From the NCBI GenBank assembly GCA_027076325.1, contig JALTJZ010000018.1, forward strand, positions 45,771 to 109,770: DNA of 64,000 nucleotides, written 5' to 3'. How positions within the stretch are numbered: position 1 is the stretch's first letter; the number at the start of each line of letters is the position of its first letter. The translations under genes and the position numbers were made by a program. Source of the stretch: Chromatiales bacterium (GTDB lineage: Bacteria > Pseudomonadota > Gammaproteobacteria > UBA6429 > Thiohalophilaceae). The notes beneath the pieces are model-generated. The model was not told the origin of the DNA, searched no databases, and saw nothing but the letters and a program-made list of their open reading frames with translations. Below are positions 46,513 through 55,695 of this stretch, piece after piece.

Positions 46513-48504
46513 AATTAAATTCCCAAAGCTGTCCATCTCACATTGCCAACCACTATCAACAAATGTTGTTGCCGTTGTTTCTGTAATTAATGCCGGGCCG
46601 GTAATGAGCTGAGAAACGGCTATTTCTTCACGAGGGTACACTGCAATGTTGTTACCCGGTACGGAAGTATCGAGAGGCTTAACTTTTTTATTTTTAGCCC
46701 TAACCTTATCAAGCTGTAACATTTTCTGATTTGCATTTAAGCTCACGCGTACATTTACCAGTTCAACAGGTAAATCCAGCCGATGACCATAGCGTTGTTG
46801 ATGACGTGTTATAAATTCCTGTTTGCATTGTTGAATCGCAGTTTTATCTAAATACGCATAGGGAATACTTAACGTATAAGACTGCCCCTGATAGCGACAA
46901 TCCAGGCGAGTTGTAATCGCTATATCTTTTTTTACAACCGCCTCTTTCAACAAAGCCACTTCACCCTGATTGATTAATTGAGCCAGAGCCTGATTAATTT
47001 CATCCTCAATCTTGTCACTTAACAAGGCATTGAGTGTTCGCGAAAGTTCCCGACCCTTTGGAGCCACCAGCATACCCAAAGCAGATAATACCCCTGAATA
47101 CACCGGTACCATTGCAGTTGAAATTTGCAAGGCATTAGCCAATGCACAAACATGCAGGCCACCGGCACCACCAAAGGAAGTTAAACATAAATCACGCGGG
47201 TCGATACCACGCTGTACCGACATTACCCGCAGCGCATTGGCCATATGCTCATTGGCAATTTTAACAATGCCCTGCGCCGTTTGTTCGCAACTTAAATTCA
47301 GTTGCGCTGCCAGCGTATGAACGGCTTTATATGCCGCATCGACATCTAGCGATAGCCCACCACCTAAAAATGCTTCGGGTAACAATCGCCCAAGTACTAA
47401 ATTAGCGTCGGTTACTGTTGCTGCAACACCCCCTTGCCCGTAACAAGCTGGCCCCGGACTGGCACTGGCTGACTCTGGCCCGACCTGTAACAGGCCACCG
47501 GCATCAATAAAAGCAATCGAGCCACCACCGGCACCAATGGTATGCATATCCACCATCGGGATGGCCACAGGGTAAGCTGCAATTTTAGATTCATTGGTGA
47601 GTTGTATTTTACCTTCGATTAATGCGACATCGGTTGAGGTGCCCCCCATATCAAAGGTCAACAGACGCTTAAAGCGGGTAAGTTTGCCAAGATATTCTGC
47701 CGCAGCCAAACCACCGGCTGGCCCGGATAAAAGCATATGCACGGCCTGTTCACCAGCCAGTTCAGCAGCAATGGTATTGCCAGCGCTTTGCATAACGGTA
47801 ATAGTGGTTCTGGCAGCAACACTATTAGTAACACCCTGTTGTAAACGTTTTAAATAACCCTGTACCAACGGCCCGACATACGCATTTAGCCAGGTTGTCA
47901 TGCCACGCTCATACTCCTTGTATTCAGGCAAAATATTTGAAGAACATGAAATAAATAACGCCGGGAAAGCTTTTTGTAACGCCTGTGCAATTTGTTTTTC
48001 AAAGCGATCATCCAGATACGAAAATAACAAATTAATCACCACCGATTGTGGTTTTAAGGCTTTAACCTGCTTCACTAAATTCTCTAAATCCTGCGAGCTT
48101 AAATCATCCAGCACTTCACCGCTTGCCGACAGTCGCCCACCGGTTTCAAGACAATATTCAGCTTTAACCGGTAGTGCATTGTATGCCGGTTGCAAATTAT
48201 ATAGTTCCCGACGCGCCTGCCGCCCTAAACTCAGCATATCCTTAAAACCACGATTAGTAATAAAAACCGTATTCACGCCTTTGCCTTCTAATACAGCATT
48301 GGTTGCAACAGTTGAACCATGCACGATATATAAATTATCGCTAGCGGCAAGTGTGGTAAGTTGTAAATCGCTTATCCCGGCAAGAATAGCCTGCTCAGGA
48401 GCCTGTGGAGTAGATAAAACTTTATGGGTTTGCAATTGGTTATTTTTAAGCAAAACAAAATCAGTAAAAGTTCCGCCAGTATCAACGCCTAAATAAATAT
48501 TCAT
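46492..48504 (-). CDS. Hydantoinase/oxoprolinase family protein (HyuA-like)
   Basis: A 670-residue protein of the HyuA/5-oxoprolinase A family. The N-terminal ATPase-like motif YLGVDTGGTFTDFVLL, the middle LTFDMGGTSTDVALIEG, the Gly-rich HTIGAGGGSIAFID, and FGGAGGLHVCALA are visible. Members use ATP to open cyclic amides such as hydantoin or 5-oxoproline and usually pair with a HyuB subunit. No hyuB is beside this gene. gshB and ggt in the same window make a link to 5-oxoproline of glutathione turnover possible, but that is only inference. It overlaps apbE tail to tail. Confidence 0.87.
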   Translation of the reverse strand: MNIYLGVDTGGTFTDFVLLKNNQLQTHKVLSTPQAPEQAILAGISDLQLTTLAASDNLYIVHGSTVATNAVLEGKGVNTVFITNRGFKDMLSLGRQARRELYNLQPAYNALPVKAEYCLETGGRLSASGEVLDDLSSQDLENLVKQVKALKPQSVVINLLFSYLDDRFEKQIAQALQKAFPALFISCSSNILPEYKEYERGMTTWLNAYVGPLVQGYLKRLQQGVTNSVAARTTITVMQSAGNTIAAELAGEQAVHMLLSGPAGGLAAAEYLGKLTRFKRLLTFDMGGTSTDVALIEGKIQLTNESKIAAYPVAIPMVDMHTIGAGGGSIAFIDAGGLLQVGPESASASPGPACYGQGGVAATVTDANLVLGRLLPEAFLGGGLSLDVDAAYKAVHTLAAQLNLSCEQTAQGIVKIANEHMANALRVMSVQRGIDPRDLCLTSFGGAGGLHVCALANALQISTAMVPVYSGVLSALGMLVAPKGRELSRTLNALLSDKIEDEINQALAQLINQGEVALLKEAVVKKDIAITTRLDCRYQGQSYTLSIPYAYLDKTAIQQCKQEFITRHQQRYGHRLDLPVELVNVRVSLNANQKMLQLDKVRAKNKKVKPLDTSVPGNNIAVYPREEIAVSQLITGPALITETTATTFVDSGWQCEMDSFGNLILRPYHK

Positions 48505-48589
48505 AGTGGCCGATTATAAAGGGTTTTCGCCAGTGTAATGCAGTGTAATGCAAAAAATATTACTGACACCCAATGAGGTGCCTTTTAAG

Positions 48590-49651
48590 TTATTCGGAAG
48601 ATTCCAGCACCACTCGATTTCGCCCCTGATGCTTGGCCTGATATAAAGCATGATCCACCCGAGCGAGTAAAGTTAGATCTGTATCACCCTGCTGCCAGAC
48701 AGCAACACCAATACTAACAGTAAGCGGAATAGCATAATCCTCAGCCTGAAAAGCTTTAGCATTAATACAGCCGCAAATTCGTTCGGTAATTTGTTTAGCA
48801 ACCCCCATATCTGCACGAGGCAAAACAAGCAGGAATTCGTCACCGCCATAACGACCTAAGACATCACCACCACGCAGTACGGCTTTCATTCTTGCCGCCA
48901 CATCCGTTAAAACCTGGTCACCAACAAGATGGCCATACTTATCATTAACCGATTTAAAGAAATCCAGATCGATCATTGCAACACAAAAACAATACTGCTT
49001 TTGCTCCGCCTTCTTTAAATTAGCCTGCAAATAATCCAGCACTCTGGCTCGGCTGGCAACCTGCGTTAATTCATCCAGACCAATTTTTGAAGTTAGCAAC
49101 TGCCGCTCATCCATTAACGCATCAATTGAGCTATTCATATCACGTACTTTTTTAGTGTGATAGGCATCAATTGCCAGCGACATATCCAGTGCAGAAATTC
49201 TGGATACCAGCTTCATTAAAGGTAAAAATTGCCCGCTTTCCGAGGCAATACTTTTAACAATAAAATCAAACAGCAAATCATCTAATATCCGAAAAGCCAT
49301 TAAGTAATAGCTCAGTGGTAAACCAATCAAGGCATGTACACGGCCAATCTGTAAGCGCTCTTCAAAGTATTCAGCTGTTTCAAGATTAACACCATACGAT
49401 TGAAGATAAGCAAGCTGTGTTCTGTGCAAGCTATCAATTTCCCCATGTTCAAGCAAAAAGGCTTTGACCTCGGGAAAAGATAGCAGCGCCTCATAAAAAT
49501 CTGCTACTATTTCCTCGCCATAAGGTTCGATTATCTTGCCATGCAACAGTTTAACCAGCGCAATATCCACAGCCGACAAACCCATCATCGCAACACGTAA
49601 CTTTCGTTGTGCAGTGTTAAATCCGTACTTGTCGCAGAGCGTATTATGCAT
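48590..49651 (-). CDS. Globin-coupled diguanylate cyclase
   Basis: A 353-residue protein with two domains. Residues about 10-165 form a sensor globin of the globin-coupled type, with likely proximal haem ligand His106 in IGRVHALIGLPLSYYL. Residues about 190-350 form a GGDEF domain with LDELTQVASR at the start, the active-site GGDEF at 269-273 and an RGGD inhibition site at 260-263, five residues before it. It should sense oxygen or another gas through haem and make cyclic-di-GMP, as DosC does. It is divergent from the ABC transporter operon. Its signal could feed pilus or biofilm control. Confidence 0.9.
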   Translation of the reverse strand: MHNTLCDKYGFNTAQRKLRVAMMGLSAVDIALVKLLHGKIIEPYGEEIVADFYEALLSFPEVKAFLLEHGEIDSLHRTQLAYLQSYGVNLETAEYFEERLQIGRVHALIGLPLSYYLMAFRILDDLLFDFIVKSIASESGQFLPLMKLVSRISALDMSLAIDAYHTKKVRDMNSSIDALMDERQLLTSKIGLDELTQVASRARVLDYLQANLKKAEQKQYCFCVAMIDLDFFKSVNDKYGHLVGDQVLTDVAARMKAVLRGGDVLGRYGGDEFLLVLPRADMGVAKQITERICGCINAKAFQAEDYAIPLTVSIGVAVWQQGDTDLTLLARVDHALYQAKHQGRNRVVLESSE

Positions 49652-49750
49652 ATAATCTACAAATAAATTTTATTTTTTCAAGATTAAAATAAGGTATATT
49701 AAAGCCTTATCGGCTAGTACCAAACTTAACTTAACTAAAAGTATAGAAAA

Positions 49751-50734
49751 ATGATGTCGACTCCTTTACTGATGCATATTGAACATTTATCCCGCCATTA
49801 CGGCGAGCTAAAAGCAGTGAATGCGGTTAATTTTGAACTGAACCGTGGAGAAGTTTTAGGCTTTTTAGGCCCTAACGGTGCAGGCAAATCCACTACCATG
49901 CAAATGATTACCGGCAATCTCGCCCCCACAGCGGGCAAAATCACTATTAATGGCCTCGACCTGCTCGACCAACCCAAACTAGCAAAAGCGGAAATCGGTT
50001 ATCTGCCCGAACAGCCCCCTTTATACATAGAATTAAGTGTCGAAGAATATTTAAACTTTTGTGCAAAAATAAACGGCATTAACCGCGCCGCTCAAAGCGC
50101 CGCCGTCAACAAAGCCATTGAGCGTTGCGGGCTAGGTGAAGTGAAGTCACGTCTAATTTCAAACCTGTCAAAAGGCTACCAACAACGTACTGGCATTGCC
50201 CAGGCCATTATCCATACGCCTGCCATTGTGATCCTGGATGAACCCACGGTTGGGCTTGACCCTATCCAGATCCGCGAGATTCGTAAACTTATCCGTGAAT
50301 TAGGCAAAGAGCACAGCGTCATCCTGTCTACCCATATTTTGCCAGAAGTACAAATGACCTGTGACCGGGTACAGATTATCAACAAAGGCCAACTGGTGTT
50401 TAGTGACTCTATCGACAATTTAAACCAGTCGATGCAGGCCACCAGCCTTATCGTTCAGTTTGAGAATAACCCGGACGATGCCATCCTCAGCGCAATTGAT
50501 AATGTAGATAAAATTGAACACCTTGAAGACCGGCGTATTCGCATTCATTTTAATAGCGCGCCAGCGCAACAAAGCCCGGCAAAACAAATAGCAATAGAAG
50601 CGGTTAACAATAACTGGGGCTTACTGGAATTAAATCCCGAGCAAAAAACACTGGAGCAAATTTTTGTGGAAATCACTTCATCTGAATCAGTAACAGAAAA
50701 GGCTGAGCAACACACAACGGAGGATGCCGCATGA
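49751..50734 (+). CDS. ABC transporter ATP-binding protein (GldA-like)
   Basis: A 327-residue ATPase with Walker A GPNGAGKST near residue 42, the Q-loop region IGYLPEQPPLY, a signature LSKGYQQRTGIAQAI, Walker B VILDEPTVGLDP and a switch His in LSTHILPEV. A C-terminal extension of about 100 residues is present, as in the Gld/gliding-type exporters. It forms an operon with the permease (four-base overlap) and the auxiliary GldG-like and DUF4340 proteins. Such systems occur in many non-gliding bacteria, with unknown substrate. ATG 49751 or 49754 could be the start. Confidence 0.9.
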   Translation: MMSTPLLMHIEHLSRHYGELKAVNAVNFELNRGEVLGFLGPNGAGKSTTMQMITGNLAPTAGKITINGLDLLDQPKLAKAEIGYLPEQPPLYIELSVEEYLNFCAKINGINRAAQSAAVNKAIERCGLGEVKSRLISNLSKGYQQRTGIAQAIIHTPAIVILDEPTVGLDPIQIREIRKLIRELGKEHSVILSTHILPEVQMTCDRVQIINKGQLVFSDSIDNLNQSMQATSLIVQFENNPDDAILSAIDNVDKIEHLEDRRIRIHFNSAPAQQSPAKQIAIEAVNNNWGLLELNPEQKTLEQIFVEITSSESVTEKAEQHTTEDAA

Positions 50735-51492
50735 ATATTTTAACCATTGCATCCCGTGAGCTACGCAGTTTATTTTTATCCCCACTGGCCTGGTCTATCC
50801 TTGGGGTTGTGCAATTTATTTTTGCTTATATTTTTCTCGCCCAGCTCAATACCTTTATACAGATTCAGCCACAACTGGCCAATATTGAAAATGCACCCGG
50901 TGCAACAGAATTTATCGCCACACCATTGTTTGCAACCTCGGCGATTATTTTTATGCTGGTAACACCTTTAATAACCATGCGGATAATTGCAGGCGAACGC
51001 ACTAATAAAAGTCTGACATTACTATTTTCTGCGCCCCTGTCCATGACCGATATTATTCTTGGCAAGTTCCTTGGTGTTGTTGGTTTTCTGCTTTGCATGG
51101 CCGTAATGTTGGCGCTCATGCCCCTGTCGCTTGGTTTCAGCGGCAGCCTGGACTACGGTTTATTCTTTTCCGCCTGGTTAGGGCTGGTTTTACTTGTCTC
51201 AAGTTTCGCCGCCATTGGCGTTTATATGTCAAGCTTAACAACACAACCTACCGTTGCCGCTATCAGTACTTTTGGGGTGTTATTAATGCTCTGGATTCTC
51301 GACTGGTCGAGTGACAAAGTGGCCGATACGAATGCCAGTGGTGTGCTGGAATACGTTTCTATGCTGCGCCATTTTGAAGCTATGTCAAAAGGCTTATTCA
51401 GTTCAGCCGATTTTATGTATTTTATTTTAGTCTCTGCGACTTTTTTAATCTTGTCTATTCGACGTTTAGATGGTGATCGCCTGCAACGTTAA
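50731..51492 (+). CDS. ABC transporter permease (GldF-like)
   Basis: A 253-residue permease with six predicted membrane helices. The start MNILTIASRELRSLFLSPLAW and the middle ITMRIIAGERTNKSLTLLFSAPLS are typical of the ABC-2 permeases paired with Gld-like ATPases. Its ATG overlaps the stop of the ATPase gene by four bases (ATGA), so expression is coupled. The substrate is unknown. The next gene is 55 bases downstream. Confidence 0.88.
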   Translation: MNILTIASRELRSLFLSPLAWSILGVVQFIFAYIFLAQLNTFIQIQPQLANIENAPGATEFIATPLFATSAIIFMLVTPLITMRIIAGERTNKSLTLLFSAPLSMTDIILGKFLGVVGFLLCMAVMLALMPLSLGFSGSLDYGLFFSAWLGLVLLVSSFAAIGVYMSSLTTQPTVAAISTFGVLLMLWILDWSSDKVADTNASGVLEYVSMLRHFEAMSKGLFSSADFMYFILVSATFLILSIRRLDGDRLQR

Positions 51493-51547
51493 AAAAACAA
51501 AGAAATAACCAGCTCCGATCAGATTAAAAATTTATTAAGGTTTAAAC

Positions 51548-52903
51548 ATGGAAATAACAAAAAAAAATCGCCGCAATCTAAAACTGCAAAATATTACTTT
51601 TATTGTTCTATTTATTATCGCAATGGGCTTGCTTGCCTGGTTAACACAAAAATATAAATTTGAATCTGACTGGACTGCAACACAACGCAATACTTTATCT
51701 GCAGCCAGCATAGAATTACTGAAGAAAATAGAGGGTGATATTAGTATTACCGCCTTTGCGCGTGAAGCCGATGTTTCTCAACTGCGAACAGCAATAAAAG
51801 ATCTTATTGGTAAATACCAGAAGCATAAAAAAAACATTGAGCTGGCTTTTATCAACCCGGAAATTGATCCAGCCACCACCCGTAAGCTAGGCATTCAGGC
51901 AGAAGGAGAAATGATCATTAGTCTGTCAGGCAGAACCGAGCATTTACTTTCAATAAAAGAACAGGATCTTACCAATACCTTACAACGGCTACTGCGCAGT
52001 GGTAACCATACGATTCGATTTTTAACCGGCCACGCCGAGCGCAACCCCAATGGCAAAGCGAACCACGACTATGAACTATTCACCAAAAGTTTGATGGCCA
52101 AAGGACTGCAAATAAGCACACTTAATCTAGCTGAAACACCGCTTATCCCGGAAAACACAACCACACTGGTCATCGCTGGCCCACAGATTAATTACCTGCA
52201 AGGTGAAGTTAAGCTGATTCAGGATTTTATTAAGCAAGGAGGCAATCTGCTATGGTTACAGGAACCTGGCAACCTTTACAAACTGGCTCCACTTGCAAAA
52301 CAACTTAACATTGAATTTATTAAAGGTGTGATTGTTGATCCGACTACGCAAATGCTCGGTATTCCTGCAACCTCCGCACTGGCAGAAACTTATCCACCAC
52401 ATGCCATTACTCAAAACTTCACAGTAGGGACGCTTTACCCACACAGTGGTGGCTTAAAAGTACTGGATGCTAAAGATACTCACTGGCAAGCAACCCCATT
52501 GGTTCAGTCAACCAGCCGAAGCTGGCTGGAAGCCGGTAAATTGCAAGGGGTTGTTGAATTTAATGACTCGATTGATACCATGGGGCCCATTAATATTGCG
52601 CTGGTGATGGAAAAAAAATTAAGCAACGATAAAACCCAACGCGTGGTGGTGGTTGCTGATAGCGATTTTATATCAAATCAATACCTCGGTAATCTTGGTA
52701 ACAAGGATATGGGGCTAAAGATTTTTAACTGGCTTAATAATGATGACAAACTGATCAGCATTGCCGCGACTACTGCGCCGGATCAACAGATACAACTTGA
52801 CCCTACACTCTGGGCAGTCATTGGTTTATTCTTTCTTGCTGGCTTACCCGTTATTTTTATTGCCAGTGGTATAATTATCTGGCGAAAACGCCGCAATCGT
52901 TAA
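51548..52903 (+). CDS. GldG-like ABC auxiliary protein
   Basis: A 451-residue protein anchored by a helix near residues 14-34 and a second near 415-440. Between them lies a large periplasmic part with the ABC_transp_aux features: ISITAFAREADVSQLR, IRFLTGHAERNPNG, TTLVIAGPQINYLQGEV, and RVVVVADSDFISNQYLGN toward the end. These proteins accompany GldA/GldF-type exporters. The ATPase and permease genes precede it. AAGG lies upstream of ATG 51548. Confidence 0.87.
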   Translation: MEITKKNRRNLKLQNITFIVLFIIAMGLLAWLTQKYKFESDWTATQRNTLSAASIELLKKIEGDISITAFAREADVSQLRTAIKDLIGKYQKHKKNIELAFINPEIDPATTRKLGIQAEGEMIISLSGRTEHLLSIKEQDLTNTLQRLLRSGNHTIRFLTGHAERNPNGKANHDYELFTKSLMAKGLQISTLNLAETPLIPENTTTLVIAGPQINYLQGEVKLIQDFIKQGGNLLWLQEPGNLYKLAPLAKQLNIEFIKGVIVDPTTQMLGIPATSALAETYPPHAITQNFTVGTLYPHSGGLKVLDAKDTHWQATPLVQSTSRSWLEAGKLQGVVEFNDSIDTMGPINIALVMEKKLSNDKTQRVVVVADSDFISNQYLGNLGNKDMGLKIFNWLNNDDKLISIAATTAPDQQIQLDPTLWAVIGLFFLAGLPVIFIASGIIIWRKRRNR

Positions 52904-52982
52904 ACATTTATTGCGTCACGTCTCCACTGAGTACGATGAATATATTATTTTCGTTATGCCCTTATCTGGTTAAAAAATAAAT

Positions 52983-53885
52983 ATGAACAAACGGAACATT
53001 ACAAATCTCGCCCTGTTTCTTTTTATACTGATTGCAACCAGCTTTGCAGTATTAGATTCAACCAACAAAGACAAAGACAAAAAGCCTGCAATCACCTCAC
53101 TTAAGCAGGCCGATATAATAAATATAACGGTTAAACGCCAGAATAAAAAAGAGATTTATCTTGAAAAACTAAATACTAAGTGGCGTTTGATATCACCCTA
53201 CAATGTCCCCGCTAACCAGTTTCGCATGGACACTTTATTGCGTTTGGTCGAAACTTTACCACAGTCCACCTACCCGTTAAAAGAGACTACACCCTATGGC
53301 CTCGATACACCCATACTGGAAGTTATATTTAACAAAGGTATGCCCAATACTACAACCATTAAATTTGGTAACTCCGAACCACTAAAAATGCACCGCTATA
53401 TCGCTGTTAATAAAAAACTCCACTTAACCACCGACACTTACTTTTATGCTTTAAATAGCGTAGCAACCGATTATATCGATCAAAAATTACTTGATAGTGA
53501 TTTTAAAATAGTACAAATTGATTTACCTCAATTAAAGCTAAAGTTGGAAAATAATAACTGGCAGGCCATACCCGAACCCGAAAACTTCAGTGTTGACAGT
53601 GTTAATGAATTAATCAGTGAATGGAAAAATGTACAGGCTGTTGATATTAGCCCGATAAATATAAAAGAAAATTTTTTATATGAACAGACCATTTCACTTT
53701 ACAGCAAAGATGCAACAAAACTTACATTTTATATTTTAAAAAATGATAAAGAGTTTATATTAGTTAACAAATTAAAAGGCTTGCAATACAGTTTTCCAAA
53801 AGAAAAACAAAAGCTATTGCTTAACTTGCCCGTTCTGGACTCTGTAGAATCTGAAACCATATCGTCAGATACACAGAAAAAATAA
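52983..53885 (+). CDS. DUF4340 domain protein
   Basis: A 300-residue protein with an N-terminal membrane helix (about 5-25) and a mostly periplasmic, repeat-like body. YGLDTPILEVIFNKG and KFGNSEPLKMHRYIAVN fit the DUF4340 pattern. DUF4340 genes regularly follow GldG-like genes, as here (79 bases apart). Role in the exporter is unknown. mutM starts two bases after its stop. Confidence 0.82.
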   Translation: MNKRNITNLALFLFILIATSFAVLDSTNKDKDKKPAITSLKQADIINITVKRQNKKEIYLEKLNTKWRLISPYNVPANQFRMDTLLRLVETLPQSTYPLKETTPYGLDTPILEVIFNKGMPNTTTIKFGNSEPLKMHRYIAVNKKLHLTTDTYFYALNSVATDYIDQKLLDSDFKIVQIDLPQLKLKLENNNWQAIPEPENFSVDSVNELISEWKNVQAVDISPINIKENFLYEQTISLYSKDATKLTFYILKNDKEFILVNKLKGLQYSFPKEKQKLLLNLPVLDSVESETISSDTQKK

Positions 53886-53887
53886 AT

Positions 53888-54703
53888 ATGCCGGAATTAC
53901 CTGAAGTTGAAACCACCTGTAATGGCATTTCTAAACACCTGCTCAACAAGACTGTTGCCGAGGTAATTATTCGGCAACCTAAACTTCGCTGGCCTGTTCC
54001 TGCAAGACTAAAAAAAGAATTGCCCGGCTGTAAAATTATTTCCGTCAAACGTCGGGCAAAATATATTTTAATTGCAACAAAAACCGGCACCCTTATTCTA
54101 CACCTTGGAATGTCCGGTAGCTTACGCATCGTAAAGGCTAGTACGCCCTTTGATAAACATGACCATTTTGATTTAGTACTAAAAAATGGCCAATGTTTGC
54201 GTTTACACGATCCACGTCGCTTTGGTGCTGTGCTCTGGACACAAAAACCGGTGCTGGAACACAAACTACTTAGCAAACTGGGGCCTGAACCTTTAAGCAG
54301 TGAATTCACAGCAAATGCTATTTTTAAACAATCACGCAATCGTAAAGTCAATATCAAACAATTTATAATGAATGCACATATCGTTGTGGGTGTTGGTAAT
54401 ATTTATGCAAGTGAAGCTTTATTTCTTGCTGGTATTCACCCACGCAAAACTGCTGGCAGCATTAGCCTGCCACGTTTTAAAAAACTGGTTAAATCCATTA
54501 AACAGGTTTTAACAGCCGCAATTAAACAGGGGGGCACCACCTTAAAGGATTTTACCCAAAGTGATGGCAAGCCCGGTTATTTTCAACAACAACTTAATGT
54601 TTATGGTCGAAAAAATCAGCCCTGCCTTGTTTGTAAAAAGCTGATAAGCCACTGTGTACTCGGGCAACGCGCAACTTATTACTGTACCCACTGTCAGAAA
54701 TAG
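53888..54703 (+). CDS. mutM: Formamidopyrimidine-DNA glycosylase MutM
   Basis: A 271-residue DNA glycosylase/AP lyase that removes 8-oxoguanine. After Met removal, Pro2-Glu3 form the active site (MPELPEVETT). Lys57-type region KRRAKYILI, LRLHDPRRFGAVLW, GVGNIYASEALF with the helix-two-turn-helix, and a zinc finger with four Cys (CLVCKK and YYCTHCQ) are all present. It follows the DUF4340 gene by two bases, so it is probably cotranscribed with the exporter operon, an odd but not rare pairing. Confidence 0.95.
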   Translation: MPELPEVETTCNGISKHLLNKTVAEVIIRQPKLRWPVPARLKKELPGCKIISVKRRAKYILIATKTGTLILHLGMSGSLRIVKASTPFDKHDHFDLVLKNGQCLRLHDPRRFGAVLWTQKPVLEHKLLSKLGPEPLSSEFTANAIFKQSRNRKVNIKQFIMNAHIVVGVGNIYASEALFLAGIHPRKTAGSISLPRFKKLVKSIKQVLTAAIKQGGTTLKDFTQSDGKPGYFQQQLNVYGRKNQPCLVCKKLISHCVLGQRATYYCTHCQK

Positions 54704-54725
54704 TAAGTTATATTATTGGTGACTT

Positions 54726-55472
54726 ATGCAGAATCATTCGGATAACAAACCACTCTACAAACCGGCCGTTATTGGCTTTACCCTGATTATTTTTGCCATA
54801 CTCGTTGCCATGTCCGGTCCTTTGGGTAGCCGTATAGGCTGGTGGAATTTCGACACAGCTGTCATTATTCTTCAATGGGCCGCTTATAGCGGATTAGCAG
54901 CGGCGGTTTTATGTTTGTCTGGATTATTCATGGCATACCCCGGCAGTAAACGCCGTGGTTTTATGTTTAGTCTACTGGGTTTACTTATTATTGTACCAAT
55001 GATTTTATTTTTGCAGTCATGGCAAGAAGCAAAAGAAACCCTGCCACCGATTCAGGATATTACAACTAACACAGAAAGTCCGCCTGAATTCTGGTATGCA
55101 CCCAATTCACGTGTCTATGGCGGTGTAGGAATAGCGGCCTGGCAGGAAGAAGCCTACCCTGACATCCAGCCCTTAATCCTGCCGATACCCATTGATAAAA
55201 CATATGACATTGTCATTGAGGTTATACGCGACAAAGGCTGGCAACTTTATGAACCCAGCAGAGCAGAAATGCACATCGAAGCAACTGACACCACATTCTG
55301 GTTTGGCTTTAGTGATGATGTCACTATTCATATTACTGCAACAGAAGATGGCGGTAGCCGAATCGACATGCGCTCAACATCACGGTTTGGTGGTGGAGGT
55401 GATGGCGGCACTAATGCAAATCGGATCCGTTCATTTTTTAAAGCCGTGGTAAAACAGGCCAATCGCAAGTAA
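54726..55472 (+). CDS. DUF1499 membrane protein
   Basis: A 248-residue protein with three membrane helices in the first 100 residues (about 13-33, 48-70, 78-98) and a C-terminal DUF1499 domain. PPIQDITTNTESPPEF, EEAYPDIQPL, HIEATDTTFWFGFSDDV and SRIDMRSTSRFGGGGDGG are family marks. The role of DUF1499 is not known. It begins 22 bases after mutM. Confidence 0.87.
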   Translation: MQNHSDNKPLYKPAVIGFTLIIFAILVAMSGPLGSRIGWWNFDTAVIILQWAAYSGLAAAVLCLSGLFMAYPGSKRRGFMFSLLGLLIIVPMILFLQSWQEAKETLPPIQDITTNTESPPEFWYAPNSRVYGGVGIAAWQEEAYPDIQPLILPIPIDKTYDIVIEVIRDKGWQLYEPSRAEMHIEATDTTFWFGFSDDVTIHITATEDGGSRIDMRSTSRFGGGGDGGTNANRIRSFFKAVVKQANRK

Positions 55473-55695
55473 GTACTTCGTGTTGCTGTCATTTCTTCCT
55501 GGATAACAACGAATAATAATAATACTATACACTCCCTACATCGCACTAAATTAGTGCGGTAAATTTTAATATCTGACTATTAAAGTCCAGAATACATTTG
55601 CCGATATAACATTTCCAGGCTATGTATTTCCCTCGGGCTGAAGCCAATGCTTCTCACTAGACCTTCTCGCAGACAGTTATGACAGGAATCAAAAT

